DNA of 38,410 nt from Xenorhabdus sp. IM139775 (GCF_028598745.1 NZ_JAQRFK010000028.1:1-38410), one strand, 5' to 3'; positions 1-10,159 are shown, counted from the first letter of the stretch. A program made the numbers and translations. Notes: generated by a model not told the origin, from the letters alone.

Positions 1-18
1 CCGGTTTGACGGCTTTGG

Positions 19-333
19 GTGAGAAATGAGCACTCGTGCTCTTACCCTGCTGAGGTGACTCTGTATTTACATATTATAGCAAATCAGAAAAAAGTAGATC
101 TTCTTATTCCAGTGACAATGCCGAGTGATGTTGGTCCTGATAATAAAACGAATACTAAAATAATAGGTATTTATCAAACGCATCTTGCTGGAAACGGTAT
201 ACTTGATGCTAATGACTCAGGGCAGGTTTATTTTTCTTATTCAATTAAAAAAGAGGGTCAATTGATGAATAGTAGGGTTTGGAAAGGAAGCATAGATACC
301 AAACCAGCTTGGATATGGTCTGATTGTGATTAA
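19..333 (+). CDS. hypothetical protein, possibly a 3' remnant
   Basis: I do not recognise this 104-residue ORF. It opens with GTG at 19, but an in-frame stop lies at 7-9 and no Shine-Dalgarno sequence precedes the GTG, so it may be the tail of a larger gene broken or frameshifted near the window edge. The product is polar, has no signal peptide or membrane segment, and ends in a Trp/Asp-rich tail (AWIWSDCD). The composition is more AT-rich than the housekeeping genes that follow, which fits accessory DNA. No function is proposed. Confidence 0.4.
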   Translation: MRNEHSCSYPAEVTLYLHIIANQKKVDLLIPVTMPSDVGPDNKTNTKIIGIYQTHLAGNGILDANDSGQVYFSYSIKKEGQLMNSRVWKGSIDTKPAWIWSDCD

Positions 334-611
334 TATCAGAATGCTATTAATTTAGGATTTATATATTAATAATGTTTTTAAGATAAATATAACCTTTGCA
401 GGAAAATTTAATTTGACCTTTTACATTTTTTTGTGAAAGGTCAGTTTTTAATGATGTATCATGATTAATATTGAAATCAGGGACTAACGTATAGTGCTTG
501 TGAAGAAAAAATAGATATCGTAGATAACCAACGAGTCATAGTGTATGTTACCTGTTTTTCTGCATATGCGTTTACGTTTGTCGGCACTTTTTCATGAATC
601 GACAAATTTCT

Positions 612-632
612 AAGGTGATACACCTCACATTT
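612..632. promoter_or_regulatory. probable CRP (cAMP receptor protein) site upstream of typA
   Basis: The half-sites GGTGA (614-618) and TCACA (625-629) are separated by six bases and flanked by AA and TTT, close to the CRP consensus TGTGA-N6-TCACA. A plausible -10 (TATTTT, 670-675) puts the site near -60, a usual class I activator position. The rest of 334-751 holds no convincing gene; it has an inverted repeat TTTGTCG/CGACAAA (577-583, 600-606) and AT-rich promoter-like sequence. Confidence 0.55.
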
Positions 633-751
633 ATTTCACTCTGTGGTCATAACGTGTAAAATAACACCATATTTTCGTTAGTGGGTGTCGCGGCGTTCTG
701 CCACGCTGCACTTATCTAATCTGTTCTCAAATAGCTAAACGGTAAAAATAC

Positions 752-2575
752 TTGTCAATTAATAACTTAAGAAATATCGCCATCATCGCTCACGTCGACC
801 ATGGCAAAACCACGCTGGTTGATAAACTCCTGCAACAGTCCGGTACTTTCGGTGAACGTGCTGCAACTACTGAACGTGTGATGGACTCCAATGATCTGGA
901 AAAAGAACGTGGCATCACCATTCTGGCAAAAAACACCGCAATTAAATGGAATGACTACCGTATCAATATCGTAGACACCCCGGGCCACGCCGACTTTGGT
1001 GGTGAGGTCGAGCGTGTGATGTCAATGGTTGACAGTGTTCTGCTGTTGGTTGATGCGATGGATGGCCCAATGCCACAGACGCGTTTCGTTACCCAAAAAG
1101 CGTTTGCTCACGGCCTGAAGCCTATCGTGGTTATCAACAAAGTTGACCGTCCTGGCGCGCGTCCTGACTGGGTAGTGGATCAGGTGTTTGACCTGTTCGT
1201 GAACCTCGGTGCAACAGATGAACAGTTAGATTTCCCAATCATTTATGCATCTGCACTGATGGGCGTTGCCGGTAACGAGCACACCGAGATGGCGGAAGAC
1301 ATGACTCCGCTGTATCAGGCTATCGTTAATCACGTTGAACCGCCTAAGGTTGACCTTGATGGCCCATTCCAGATGCAAATTTCGCAGTTGGATTACAACA
1401 GCTATGTTGGGGTTATCGGTATCGGCAGTATTAAACGCGGTACGGTAAAACCAAACCAGAATATTACGATCATCGATAGCGAAGGCAAAACCCGCAACGG
1501 TAAAGTCGGTAAAGTCTTTAGCCATTTGGGACTGGAGCGTATCGAGTCTGATAAGGCAGAAGCGGGCGATATCATCGCAATTACCGGTCTGGGCGAGCTG
1601 AATATCTCCGATACCCTGTGTGAAGTCAATGCGGTTGAAGCGTTGCCGGCACTGGCCGTTGATGAACCTACCGTCAGCATGTATTTCTGCGTCAATACTT
1701 CACCGTTCTGTGGCCGTGAAGGTAAATACGTGACTTCCCGCCAGATCCTTGATCGCCTGAAAAAAGAGCTGGTGCATAACGTTGCGTTGCGCGTTGAAGA
1801 AACGGAAGATCCAGACGCATTCCGTGTATCGGGTCGTGGTGAACTGCACCTGTCCGTGCTGATCGAAAATATGCGTCGTGAAGGTTTCGAGATGGGGGTT
1901 TCCCGTCCAAAAGTAATTTTCCGTGAAATTGATGGCCGTAAGCAGGAACCTTTCGAACAGGTGACCCTGGATATCGAAGAACAGCATCAGGGTGACGTGA
2001 TGCAGGCTTTGGGTGAGCGTAAAGGTGAAATGCGCGACATGTTGCCGGACGGAAAAGGTCGCGTTCGTCTTGATTACGTGATCCCAAGCCGTGGTTTGAT
2101 CGGCTTCCGTACTGAATTCATGACCATGACTTCGGGTACTGGCCTGCTGTATGCAACCTTCAGCCATTATGATGATATTCGCCCAGGTGAGATTGGCCGT
2201 CGCTTAAATGGCGTACTGATTTCCAATGGACAAGGCAAGGCAGTGGCTTACGCGTTATATGGCTTGCAGGAGCGTGGTAAGTTGTTCCTGGGTCACGGTA
2301 CTGAAGTGTATGAAGGCCAGATCATCGGTATTCACTCGCGTTCAAATGACCTGACCGTTAACTGTCTGACCGGTAAGAAACTGACTAACGTGCGTGCATC
2401 AGGAACAGATGAAGCAACCACCCTGTCTCCATATCTCAAGAAGACATTGGAACAGGCGTTGGAGTTTATTGATGACGACGAGTTGGTTGAAGTAACGCCA
2501 GAGTCAATTCGCTTGCGTAAGCGTCATTTGACTGAAAACGATCGCCGTCGTGCAAACCGCAGCAAAGACGTTTAA
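752..2575 (+). CDS. typA: ribosome-associated translational GTPase TypA/BipA
   Basis: This is a full-length 607-residue TypA/BipA, the EF-G-like GTPase that binds ribosomes and supports 50S assembly, cold and stress adaptation. GTPase motifs are visible in order: G1 AHVDHGKT (13-20), G2 RGITI (53-57), G3 DTPGH (75-79), G4 NKVD (129-132) and G5 SAL (167-169). Domain II, the EF-G-like domains III and V, and the BipA-specific C-terminal domain ending in [15 protein letters not shown] follow. The chosen start is a TTG at 752 with only a weak ribosome-binding site; any later start would lose the G1 motif. In E. coli typA neighbours glnA; here the upstream DNA is an unknown ORF. A strong terminator follows, so it is probably monocistronic. 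Confidence 0.96.
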   Translation: MSINNLRNIAIIAHVDHGKTTLVDKLLQQSGTFGERAATTERVMDSNDLEKERGITILAKNTAIKWNDYRINIVDTPGHADFGGEVERVMSMVDSVLLLVDAMDGPMPQTRFVTQKAFAHGLKPIVVINKVDRPGARPDWVVDQVFDLFVNLGATDEQLDFPIIYASALMGVAGNEHTEMAEDMTPLYQAIVNHVEPPKVDLDGPFQMQISQLDYNSYVGVIGIGSIKRGTVKPNQNITIIDSEGKTRNGKVGKVFSHLGLERIESDKAEAGDIIAITGLGELNISDTLCEVNAVEALPALAVDEPTVSMYFCVNTSPFCGREGKYVTSRQILDRLKKELVHNVALRVEETEDPDAFRVSGRGELHLSVLIENMRREGFEMGVSRPKVIFREIDGRKQEPFEQVTLDIEEQHQGDVMQALGERKGEMRDMLPDGKGRVRLDYVIPSRGLIGFRTEFMTMTSGTGLLYATFSHYDDIRPGEIGRRLNGVLISNGQGKAVAYALYGLQERGKLFLGHGTEVYEGQIIGIHSRSNDLTVNCLTGKKLTNVRASGTDEATTLSPYLKKTLEQALEFIDDDELVEVTPESIRLRKRHLTENDRRRANRSKDV

Positions 2576-2621
2576 TTGCTGGGTTACGCATTGAGCGTAA
2601 CGGATTGAATATAAATAAATT

Positions 2622-2645
2622 AGGGCACTTCGGTGCCCTTTTTTT
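2622..2645 (+). terminator. Rho-independent terminator of typA
   Basis: A 7-bp perfect stem AGGGCAC/GTGCCCT closes a TTCG tetraloop and is followed by a T run (2639-2645). The following 2646-2934 has no gene I can support; it presumably holds the yihX promoter. Confidence 0.9.
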
Positions 2646-2934
2646 ATCGTGTGCCGAGCATATCCGACAGCGAGGGAAAAAATAGGACCGTACGATTAAA
2701 TTCTTATCATTAACCGAAGGTTAGAACCGGTATTTTTAAATCAATTGGGCGTTAGATAACGTACTTTTCTGTATTCTTCTGAAATCATCATGCCTGACGA
2801 TTTTCATTTTGTTCCCGTTGCTAAAAACTGTGATCGCGTCTCAAATACTGAGTTTCTTTGTTAAACAGGGTGCACATCTCTTAACAAAATTATGATAAAA
2901 GTACCCAACAATAAGCGTCAGTCGGGGGGAAATT

Positions 2935-3552
2935 ATGCTGTATATTTTCGATTTGGGTAACGTGATTATTGATATTGATTTTAAAAGGGTACTGGCTGTT
3001 TGGAGTAATCTGAGTGGAACACCGCTGGCAACATTGACCGCAAAATTTTCGCTGGGGGAGACGGTTAAAAAGCATGAGTGCGGGCAGATCAGTGACACTG
3101 AATTTGCAGAAAGGATCTGTGATGAAATGGAGATTGCACTTAGTTTTGAGCAAGTTGCCGAAGGCTGGAATGCCATTTTTATTGGTATCAGGCAGGACGT
3201 CACTGAGTTAATGAATAAATTGCGTGCCCAAGGGCATCGTGTCGTTGTGCTGTCAAATACAAACCGCCTGCATTTTGATTATTGGTCAGTGTATTATCCT
3301 GAGATTGCAGCAGCAACGGATTCCCTTTATTTATCCCAAGACGTGGGGATGCGTAAACCGAATCCCGATATTTTTAACTATGTGCTTGCCGCAGAAGGTG
3401 TGACAGCCGATCAAGCCATATTCTTTGATGATCTTTTAGAAAACGTCGAAGCAGCGAAAAACTTAAGTATCAATGCCATTCATGTGGCTGACAGGCATGT
3501 GATCCCTGCTTATTTTAAGACGCATGATTTCTCGCTTCCCGCAAAAAATTAG
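2935..3552 (+). CDS. yihX: HAD-like phosphatase YihX (alpha-glucose-1-phosphate phosphatase)
   Basis: The 205-residue product is a haloacid dehalogenase-superfamily phosphatase closely matching E. coli YihX, which hydrolyses alpha-D-glucose 1-phosphate in the cytoplasm. Visible motifs are FDLGN with nucleophile Asp6 (motif I; the usual second Asp is replaced, as in YihX), LSNTN with Ser107/Asn108 (motif II), Lys141 in RKPNPD (motif III) and FFDD at 163-166 (motif IV). The cap domain lies between motifs I and II. The ATG follows a strong G-rich Shine-Dalgarno sequence (GGGGGGAA). In E. coli the next gene is rbn/yihY; here 180 bp without a gene leads directly to dtd. Confidence 0.93.
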   Translation: MLYIFDLGNVIIDIDFKRVLAVWSNLSGTPLATLTAKFSLGETVKKHECGQISDTEFAERICDEMEIALSFEQVAEGWNAIFIGIRQDVTELMNKLRAQGHRVVVLSNTNRLHFDYWSVYYPEIAAATDSLYLSQDVGMRKPNPDIFNYVLAAEGVTADQAIFFDDLLENVEAAKNLSINAIHVADRHVIPAYFKTHDFSLPAKN

Positions 3553-3591
3553 CCTCGTCAGCTTATTACAGATGATGTTTTCCACCCTTTT

Positions 3592-3619
3592 CCTTGCCCG
3601 TATACCCTTGCGGGCAAGG
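3592..3619. repeat. intergenic hairpin between yihX and dtd
   Basis: The arms CCTTGCCCG (3592-3600) and CGGGCAAGG (3611-3619) pair perfectly around a 10-nt loop. No T run follows on either strand, so it is not a classical terminator; a REP-like palindrome or a mRNA-stabilising stem is more likely. Confidence 0.45.
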
Positions 3620-3653
3620 GAACATGCTACGATTCTCTACCGATATGACTGAC

Positions 3654-3675
3654 TATACTCGTTGCACTTTAAGAT
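3654..3675 (+). repeat. copy 1 of a dispersed 22-bp intergenic motif
   Basis: This 22-bp block beginning TATACTCGT and ending TTTAAGAT matches 19 of 22 positions of the block at 7098-7119. Both lie in gene-free gaps next to GC-rich hairpins, as expected for a small dispersed palindrome-associated repeat family. It sits where rbn would be in E. coli. Confidence 0.45.
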
Positions 3676-3732
3676 AATAAAGGACGACGGGTTCACTATC
3701 TGAATCACTATACGGAATAACAGGCAAGAGAA

Positions 3733-4170
3733 ATGATCGCATTAATTCAGCGTGTCACACAGGCAAAGGTCGTTGTTGAAGGTGAGACGATTGGCGAAAT
3801 TGGACAAGGGTTGCTGGTGTTGCTGGGAGTTGAAAAAGACGACTCGCCACAAAAAGCACAGCGTTTATGCAACAAGGTCATGGGGTATCGGGTATTTAGT
3901 GATGAACAGGGGAAAATGAACCTTAACGTGCAGCAGGCTGGCGGTAAGTTGCTGGTTGTGTCGCAATTTACCTTGGTTGCGGATACGCAGAAAGGCTTAA
4001 GGCCCAGTTTTTCCGGCGGTGCTGATCCACAAAAAGCAGATGAGCTTTATCGCTATTTTGTTGAACAGTGCCGTGTAACTGGTGTAAAAACAGAAATGGG
4101 GAAATTTGCGGCAGACATGAAAGTCAGTTTGACCAATGACGGACCAGTGACTTTTTGGTTGCAAGTATGA
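3733..4170 (+). CDS. dtd: D-aminoacyl-tRNA deacylase
   Basis: The 145-residue product has the length of bacterial DTD, the cytoplasmic homodimer that hydrolyses D-amino acids mis-charged on tRNA (for example D-Tyr-tRNA). The two signature motifs are present: SQFTL (77-81) and the cross-subunit Gly-cisPro motif in GPVTF (137-141). The N-terminus (MIALIQRV) is typical. The ATG is preceded by an AAGAG-type ribosome-binding site. A 39-bp gap to yiiD suggests co-transcription, as in E. coli. Confidence 0.95.
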   Translation: MIALIQRVTQAKVVVEGETIGEIGQGLLVLLGVEKDDSPQKAQRLCNKVMGYRVFSDEQGKMNLNVQQAGGKLLVVSQFTLVADTQKGLRPSFSGGADPQKADELYRYFVEQCRVTGVKTEMGKFAADMKVSLTNDGPVTFWLQV

Positions 4171-4209
4171 TGTGGATAAAATATCGCAAAAAATGAAGGG
4201 GCTGTTTCT

Positions 4210-5127
4210 ATGTACCATCTGAGAGTACCTCAAACAGAGCAAGAGTTGGAAACTTATTACCAATTTCGTTGGGAGATGTTGCGTAAACCGCTTCACCAGC
4301 CCATTGGATCAGAGAAAGATGGTTACGATTCAATGGCTCATCATCAAATGGTGGTGGATGAACAGGGTAAACCGCTTGCGGTTGGGCGTTTATATATCAA
4401 CGCGGACAACGAAGGCGCCATTCGTTTTTTGGCCGTTCATCCCAATGTGCAGCGAAAAGGGTTGGGTACACTGATTGCGATGGCATTGGAATCGGTCGCC
4501 AGACAAGAAGGGGTGAAACGCGTTGTTTGCAGTGCACGGGAGGATGCGGTTGATTTCTTCGACAAATTGGGTTTTCAAAATCGTGGCTTGATCAATGGTG
4601 CCAAGACGTTACCGATTAACCATTTTCTTATGTTCAAACCTATCGTGAGCCTTGATGATATTTTGCACCGTCCTGATTGGTGCGCAGAATTGCAGCAGGC
4701 TTGGTATAAACACATCCCTTTGAGTGAAAAGATGGGGCTGCGGATCACCCAATATACCGGACAACGTTTCGTCACGACGATGCCTGAAGCCGGAAACCAG
4801 AATCCACATCACACGATTTTCGCAGGCAGCTTATTTTCGCAGGCTACGTTAACGGCATGGGGATTGATCTGGTTGTTGCTACAGGAGCGCCAATTGGGTG
4901 GGGATATCATTTTGGTGGATGCCAATATTCGTTATCACCAACCGATTACGGGGCGCCCCAGTGCAACCGCAGACTTTAATAATATGAGCGGTGACCTTGC
5001 CCGCCTTGCACGCGGCAACAAGGCGCGTGTAAAAGTAGAGGTGCAGGTTAGCGGTGAACATGGCATAGGTAGCGTGTTCACCGGTACTTATATCGTCCTG
5101 CCTCCCGAACGTTTTGCTACAACTTGA
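4210..5127 (+). CDS. fabY: YiiD/FabY: GNAT domain fused to thioesterase-like domain
   Basis: This 305-residue protein matches E. coli YiiD (renamed FabY, linked to initiation of fatty acid synthesis). Residues 1-140 form a GNAT acetyltransferase-like domain with the acetyl-CoA loop QRKGLGT; residues 150-300 form the YiiD C-terminal domain of hot-dog thioesterase type, including a well-conserved [12 protein letters not shown] stretch. The start chosen is the ATG after AAGGGG; the E. coli protein has a longer N-terminus, but nothing upstream here supports one. The gene follows dtd and its last 11 bases overlap the convergent 3' end of yicH. The biochemical role in this organism is inferred from E. 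coli. Confidence 0.9.
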   Translation: MYHLRVPQTEQELETYYQFRWEMLRKPLHQPIGSEKDGYDSMAHHQMVVDEQGKPLAVGRLYINADNEGAIRFLAVHPNVQRKGLGTLIAMALESVARQEGVKRVVCSAREDAVDFFDKLGFQNRGLINGAKTLPINHFLMFKPIVSLDDILHRPDWCAELQQAWYKHIPLSEKMGLRITQYTGQRFVTTMPEAGNQNPHHTIFAGSLFSQATLTAWGLIWLLLQERQLGGDIILVDANIRYHQPITGRPSATADFNNMSGDLARLARGNKARVKVEVQVSGEHGIGSVFTGTYIVLPPERFATT

Positions 5128-6901
5128 TTTTAGCGCAGGTCTGACTCTCCGTAGGGGGATTACCCGTTGTTGAGTGATCAACTTCAGGAGCCTCTGCGGC
5201 AGAGGGGGTAGTTGGCGTACAGCGGCTCGTTGAGATCACACCTTGCTCAATAGATTGTGACTCTTTGCCTGCTGATTTATCTTCCGCAACCAATGTCCCG
5301 TTTATTGTTCCCTTCACATCGTCAGCCCAGAGATCACCCGTGATAGTGAGCGAGAAATTTCCGTCTCCCTGCACGTTAAGCGGCACCCAGCCCCATTGTG
5401 GCAAGATGTTCAAATCTGCATTCATGCCTTTGAAGTTGAGGTTAAAAGGCGTGTGAGCCGTTTGTTGTTCAGCCGAGCCGGTCAGTTGCAATAGCCCTTC
5501 ACCGGTAAAGGCATTCAACTTATCCAGGGTGATATTGCCATCGGCGGCGTGTAATTGCAGATAAGGACGGGTTATTTCGATCTTGTTGAATGTCCCGCCG
5601 GCAGCTTGCAACGATGCCTGCCCACTCCACAATCCCCACTTGCCATTTTTCAGGATGTCCATATGGTCAATATGAGCGCCAAGGGTCGTGAGCTGGAACG
5701 GGAAGCGAGGATTGGTATCAATCAGCAGCGTATTATTGATAGTAATATCATTGAGTTTCAGCCCTGAAATCCATTGTGGCGCCGGTTTTTTGAAATAGTC
5801 GAGCCATGCTGATGGCAGGGCATAAAGCAGCCCCGTGACCGAACTCTCTTGAAGGGTAAGGAGCCGGTTTTTGCGATCCCATTGGGACTGGATATTGAAC
5901 AACCCTTTTTGATAATGAGTTGTCAGGTTAGCGATGGTAAAGGTATCACCGGAAAAACGGAATTTTCCGAGTGTGTCGTTGAACTGGGCATTATTCAATG
6001 TCATGTTCATCGCGTTAAAATCAATCAGGCCATCGTCGGCGCGCCAACTGCCATTGACCAAGCCTACGTTTTTGATGGTGCTGTCCAGATAATCGACAGA
6101 CCAATCCGCCCCTTGCAGCTTGGCATTGGTGATATTGAGATCTCTGACATAACTGGCGGGAAAATGGCTGATTTTTTCTGCCAGCCCGCTCAGTGTCATC
6201 GGGGTTTGCCAACGAATGTCACTGATCAGGATATTATTCCAACGCCAACTGCCGTCCGGCAATCGCTGACCATCGCCAGAAATGGCTCCTCGCAGAAATG
6301 TTGCGCCAAAAGAGTCGATAGTCAGCGCTTTATTCTGGACACTGCCTTGCATAATGACATTTTCAACCGGTATATCATTTAAACGAAGCGTACTGGCGCT
6401 GAACTGATACTGCCCATTACCTAATGGATTACCCACAGCAGGAGCCCAAGGCGTGATGCCACCCGTGATATTTTCCCCCTGAATGTGCGTGTTGGGATTT
6501 TTTAACTGAATATTCATCTGGTTCAGTTGCAAGATATCTGCTTGCAAGGGGAGAGGAAATGCGTTTCCAGACAGTATCAGTGTCCCGTTTTGCAATGTCA
6601 GACGACGGAGATTTTGGGGGGAGAGTAAATGCTGCCATTTGAAATCAAAATTAATGGTATCGGCATTGAGTGAGAAAGGGCTTTGTTTGTCGTGAATATC
6701 AACATGGTTGAACGTTAAGGTAGCAGGTTGCAGCCAGCTATGGCTGATGCCTTCAATGCTGACTTGATAATGTCCTTGTCTATTGAGCCATTGGCTTAGC
6801 TGTTTGGCTCCCCAATGCGTTTGGGCAACCACATAGATAATGATGATTGCCACAATCAGCACGAATAGCAGAGTGACAAAAAATTTCCCTAACCACCTCA
6901 T
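5117..6901 (-). CDS. yicH: AsmA-family inner-membrane protein YicH
   Basis: The 594-residue protein has one N-terminal membrane anchor (about 7-27) followed by a long beta-rich periplasmic region, the layout of AsmA-like proteins such as E. coli YicH (569 aa). AsmA-family proteins bridge the periplasm and help move phospholipids to the outer membrane; that role is family knowledge, not shown here. Blocks such as [20 protein letters not shown] and NILPQWGW align with YicH. The C-terminus is a low-complexity Ser/Thr/Glu/Pro tail. It lies downstream of xanP in the same direction, but two hairpins separate them, so it probably has its own promoter. The 3' end overlaps fabY by 11 bases. Confidence 0.9.
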   Translation of the reverse strand: MRWLGKFFVTLLFVLIVAIIIIYVVAQTHWGAKQLSQWLNRQGHYQVSIEGISHSWLQPATLTFNHVDIHDKQSPFSLNADTINFDFKWQHLLSPQNLRRLTLQNGTLILSGNAFPLPLQADILQLNQMNIQLKNPNTHIQGENITGGITPWAPAVGNPLGNGQYQFSASTLRLNDIPVENVIMQGSVQNKALTIDSFGATFLRGAISGDGQRLPDGSWRWNNILISDIRWQTPMTLSGLAEKISHFPASYVRDLNITNAKLQGADWSVDYLDSTIKNVGLVNGSWRADDGLIDFNAMNMTLNNAQFNDTLGKFRFSGDTFTIANLTTHYQKGLFNIQSQWDRKNRLLTLQESSVTGLLYALPSAWLDYFKKPAPQWISGLKLNDITINNTLLIDTNPRFPFQLTTLGAHIDHMDILKNGKWGLWSGQASLQAAGGTFNKIEITRPYLQLHAADGNITLDKLNAFTGEGLLQLTGSAEQQTAHTPFNLNFKGMNADLNILPQWGWVPLNVQGDGNFSLTITGDLWADDVKGTINGTLVAEDKSAGKESQSIEQGVISTSRCTPTTPSAAEAPEVDHSTTGNPPTESQTCAKIKL

Positions 6902-7049
6902 TATTTCACCTCAAGATAACCTTCCGATAGAAGCCCTTTTATGCCGGAAAATGAATAGGCACTCAATAGATGATGCAGATAAAAATGCCATTTAGTGAGA
7001 ATGTGTAGAAATATTGCGAATAGCTTTGCAAAAAGGGTGTAAATGGATG

Positions 7050-7083
7050 CAAGAAAGTGAAACTCCCGCAGCTCAGGCGGGAG
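7050..7083 (-). terminator. putative terminator downstream of xanP
   Basis: Arms CTCCCGC (7063-7069) and GCGGGAG (7077-7083) form a 7-bp GC-rich stem with a 7-nt loop. Read on the minus strand it is followed by a T-rich tract (TTTCACTTTCTT), consistent with ending the xanP transcript. Confidence 0.55.
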
Positions 7084-7097
7084 ATAGCCAAAGATTA

Positions 7098-7119
7098 TAT
7101 ACTCGTCGTACTTCAAGAT
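7098..7119 (+). repeat. copy 2 of a dispersed 22-bp intergenic motif
   Basis: It begins TATACTCGT and ends TTCAAGAT, 19 of 22 identical to 3654-3675. It directly precedes the long palindrome at 7124-7156. Confidence 0.45.
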
Positions 7120-7123
7120 GCCT

Positions 7124-7156
7124 TTATTATCTCCCCGCGGCGCGGGGAGATAATAA
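7124..7156. repeat. perfect 15-bp-arm palindrome
   Basis: The arm TTATTATCTCCCCGC and its exact reverse complement flank a 3-nt GGC loop. It has no T run. With the adjacent 22-bp motif it forms a composite intergenic element between xanP and yicH. Confidence 0.7.
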
Positions 7157-7214
7157 GTGGCTTTCGTCTTGCGAGCGATAACTTGGCGTTTAGAGGGTAT
7201 ATAAACTTGCCTGA

Positions 7215-8600
7215 CTATTTTTCTTGGGGAAAAATCAGGTTAAGCAAAATGGCGGTTAGCCCGCCGGCGGCAATACCTGAAGAGAGTAAATTTTTCACCC
7301 AATCAGGGGCAAACTGTAAAATCAGCGGTTGCTGGGAAACACCTAACCCGACCGCCAGAGACAGTGCGATGATCATGATGGAACGGCGGTTCAGGGGTTC
7401 ACGGGAAACGATCCTGACACCCGACGCGGCGATAGTCCCAAACATCACAATTGTTGCCCCGCCCAGAACCGGCTCAGGAATATGCTGCACAAAACCGGCC
7501 ACAGCGGGAAACAATCCCAACAGTACCAGCATTGAAGCAATAAGGTAACCGACATAGCGACTGGCGACGCCGGTCAACTGGATCACGCCATTGTTCTGAC
7601 CAAAACAGGAGTTGGGAAACGTATTAAACACGGCTGAAATCATAGAATTGAGGCCATTTGCCAGCACACCACCCTTGAGCCGTTTCATATAGAGCGGGCC
7701 GCTGACAGGTTGTTCGGAGACGTCGGAGGTTGCGGTGATATCGCCAATCGTTTCCAGTGAGGTCACCATGAAAATCAGAATCAGTGGGATCAACAGATTC
7801 CAATCAAAAGACAAACCATAATAGAGCGGTGAAGGAACCGTGATCAATGGGGTATCTGCTTGTGGTGTTGAAACTGGGAGCATATCCCGATACCACGCCA
7901 CCAGATAACCGACTGCCATGGCAATGACCAGAGACGCAACCCGCAAGTAAGGATTCCTTTGCCGATTGAGTAACACAATAACGGCAAGCACAATCCCCGC
8001 TAACAGCAGATTATCAGGTGCACCAAATGTCCCGTTTTGGATCGCGGCATAGCCTCCGCCAATCGACGTTAATCCGACCTGAATTAATGACAGGCCGATG
8101 ATCATGACCACAATGCCCGAAACCAGAGGGGTAATGATCTTGCTGGCTAAATGCAGTACCCGTGAGAGCAATACCTCGGTCATTGACGCGATCATCAGTG
8201 TACCGAACAGGGCGGACATCATGGTTGGCATATCCGCACCGCCATTTTTCAGTGCCAGTCCTCCCATAATCAGTGGTGCCACAAAATTAAAACTGGTGCC
8301 CTGAATTGAAAGCAAGCCAGAGCCGACGGGGCCCCAAGATCGAATTTGAATCAGTGATGCCAAACCTGAGGCAAACAGGGACATACTGATAATGCGTTGG
8401 GTATCCTGTGCGGGAAGCCCCAGAGCCTGACAAATCAACATCGCTGGCGTAATAACCGCCACAAACATTGCCAGTAAATGTTGACAGGCTGCAAACAGGG
8501 CATGTGGGAGAGGCGGTTTATCTTCCAGATGATAGATAAGTTCATTATTTGATTTATTGGGAACTTCTGATGAATTGGATTCACGGGGTAAATTGACCAT
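7215..8600 (-). CDS. xanP: xanthine permease XanP (NCS2 family)
   Basis: The 461-residue inner-membrane protein aligns along its length with E. coli XanP (YicE), a proton symporter for xanthine of the nucleobase-cation symporter-2 family with a 14-helix fold. Strong landmarks include [10 protein letters not shown] in TM1, [11 protein letters not shown], the signature around [14 protein letters not shown] and the C-terminal GIAAGG loop. The start is an ATG 53 bp from a PurR-like operator. xanP is divergent from gltS across 241 bp. The combination of a purine transporter with a PurR box supports purine-repressed expression. Confidence 0.95.
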   Translation of the reverse strand: MVNLPRESNSSEVPNKSNNELIYHLEDKPPLPHALFAACQHLLAMFVAVITPAMLICQALGLPAQDTQRIISMSLFASGLASLIQIRSWGPVGSGLLSIQGTSFNFVAPLIMGGLALKNGGADMPTMMSALFGTLMIASMTEVLLSRVLHLASKIITPLVSGIVVMIIGLSLIQVGLTSIGGGYAAIQNGTFGAPDNLLLAGIVLAVIVLLNRQRNPYLRVASLVIAMAVGYLVAWYRDMLPVSTPQADTPLITVPSPLYYGLSFDWNLLIPLILIFMVTSLETIGDITATSDVSEQPVSGPLYMKRLKGGVLANGLNSMISAVFNTFPNSCFGQNNGVIQLTGVASRYVGYLIASMLVLLGLFPAVAGFVQHIPEPVLGGATIVMFGTIAASGVRIVSREPLNRRSIMIIALSLAVGLGVSQQPLILQFAPDWVKNLLSSGIAAGGLTAILLNLIFPQEK

Positions 8601-8630
8601 GTTGTGAAATTCCAGATAGACAAAAAAAGT

Positions 8631-8668
8631 ATTTTAATGATTCCTATCACTAAAGCAATCGTTTGCGT
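8631..8668 (-). promoter_or_regulatory. xanP promoter with PurR operator
   Basis: The 16-bp block 8653-8668 agrees with the PurR operator consensus ACGCAAACGTTTGCGT at 14 of 16 positions. On the minus strand it overlaps a -35-like TTGCTT (8653-8658), 16 bp from a -10-like TAAAAT (8631-8636), so bound PurR would block RNA polymerase at xanP. Confidence 0.65.
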
Positions 8669-8769
8669 AAAGTTTTCATAATGAAATGCAGCTTAATTCC
8701 GTCACATTTTTAAATGTTTTAACTTGTGTTTATGCGTAAATTTCTTTCTAATCCAATCCTTACCTGCTT

Positions 8770-8796
8770 TTGGCGTTTTTATAGGATGATTATAAC
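8770..8796 (+). promoter_or_regulatory. possible gltS promoter
   Basis: TTGGCG (8770-8775) and TATAAC (8791-8796) are separated by 15 bp, slightly short of ideal. They lie about 45 bp before the gltS ATG. Confidence 0.35.
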
Positions 8797-8841
8797 GTCA
8801 CATTAAATTCACATAATATTAACAATGGATGAGGTACATAA

Positions 8842-10056
8842 ATGTATCATCTGGATATTTATGGCACGCTCGTTGCTGCCACACTTGTTTTGCTACTAGG
8901 AAGAAAGCTCGTAAAATCGGTTCCATTCCTCGAAAAATATACCATTCCTGAACCGGTCGCTGGTGGATTATTGGTCGCCTTAGTGCTGTTGGCGGTTAAA
9001 CAATCCACGGGTTGGGAAATAAGTTTTGATTCCTCCCTCACTGAGCCTCTCATGTTGACGTTCTTTGCCACAATTGGCTTGAACGCTAACCTTGCCAGCT
9101 TGAAAGCAGGTGGAAAATTCCTGGTCATCTTTGTCTTCGTGGTGGTTGGCCTGTTATTGGTACAAAACACCGTAGGCATCGCGTTGGCGAAAATGCTTGG
9201 CCTTGACCCATTAATGGGATTGCTGGCGGGTTCCATTACCCTGTCTGGTGGACACGGAACGGGTGCAGCGTGGGGTAAAGTCTTCGCAGAGCGTTATGGC
9301 TTTGAAAATGCCACGGAAGTCGCCATGGCATGTGCCACATTTGGCCTGGTTTTGGGTGGTTTGATTGGTGGCCCGGTTGCCCGCCTGTTGGTAAAAAAGG
9401 ACAAAACACCCGGATTGGAAACGGAAGATACTGAACTCCCGACCGCATTTGAGAAACCTTATACGGGCCGGCTTATCACGCCATTAGTGATGTTGGAAAC
9501 CATCGCCATGATTGCCATTTGCTTATTGGCGGGGCGTTTTATCGAAAAACTGCTGCAAGGCACGGCTTTTGAATTACCGACATTCGTATGTGTCCTGTTT
9601 ATGGGGGTCGTCCTCAGTAATGGCTTATCTTTGCTCGGTTTCTATCGGGTCTTTGACCGGGCGGTCTCAGTATTGGGTAACGTCAGTTTATCGCTGTTCC
9701 TGGCCATGGCATTGATGAGCCTGAAACTGTGGCAGTTGTCTTCCCTTGCCCTGCCTATGTTAATCATTCTTGCCGTACAGGCCGTGGTGATGGCGCTGTA
9801 TGCTGTTTTTGTCACTTACCGCATAATGGGCAAGAACTTCGATGCTGCGGTCTTGTCCGCCGGCCACTGTGGTTTTGGCTTAGGCGCAACGCCAACGGCG
9901 ATTGCGAATATGCAGGCGATCACTGACCGTTTTGGACCATCACATGTGGCATTCTTACTTGTGCCAATGGTGGGTGCCTTCTTTATTGATATCGTTAACG
10001 CCGCCGTTATCAAGTTGTATCTGCTATTACCGATGTTCCCTTCGGTAGCAGGTTAA
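8842..10056 (+). CDS. gltS: sodium/glutamate symporter GltS
   Basis: The 404-residue polytopic membrane protein matches E. coli GltS (401 aa), which imports glutamate with sodium. It shows the two-repeat architecture with re-entrant glycine-rich loops: SITLSGGHGTGAAWG in the first half and SAGHCGFGLGATPTAIANM in the second. A GAGG ribosome-binding site precedes the ATG. It is divergent from xanP and followed by its own terminator, so it is monocistronic. The xanP-gltS-recG arrangement is conserved with E. coli. Confidence 0.96.
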   Translation: MYHLDIYGTLVAATLVLLLGRKLVKSVPFLEKYTIPEPVAGGLLVALVLLAVKQSTGWEISFDSSLTEPLMLTFFATIGLNANLASLKAGGKFLVIFVFVVVGLLLVQNTVGIALAKMLGLDPLMGLLAGSITLSGGHGTGAAWGKVFAERYGFENATEVAMACATFGLVLGGLIGGPVARLLVKKDKTPGLETEDTELPTAFEKPYTGRLITPLVMLETIAMIAICLLAGRFIEKLLQGTAFELPTFVCVLFMGVVLSNGLSLLGFYRVFDRAVSVLGNVSLSLFLAMALMSLKLWQLSSLALPMLIILAVQAVVMALYAVFVTYRIMGKNFDAAVLSAGHCGFGLGATPTAIANMQAITDRFGPSHVAFLLVPMVGAFFIDIVNAAVIKLYLLLPMFPSVAG

Positions 10057-10095
10057 ATTCATTTATTTCTGACTGGCCAGATATCTTGGCGAAAT

Positions 10096-10126
10096 ATGCC
10101 GCTGAACAGTTCAGCGGCATTTTTTT
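10096..10126 (+). terminator. Rho-independent terminator of gltS
   Basis: An 11-bp perfect stem (10096-10106 with 10110-10120) with a CAG loop is followed by seven T. It lies between the convergent gltS and recG ends; the minus-strand side has only a weak T tract. Confidence 0.92.
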
Positions 10127-10159
10127 ATTTGTTTTTACCGATGGTTTCCCCGTTGAAAC

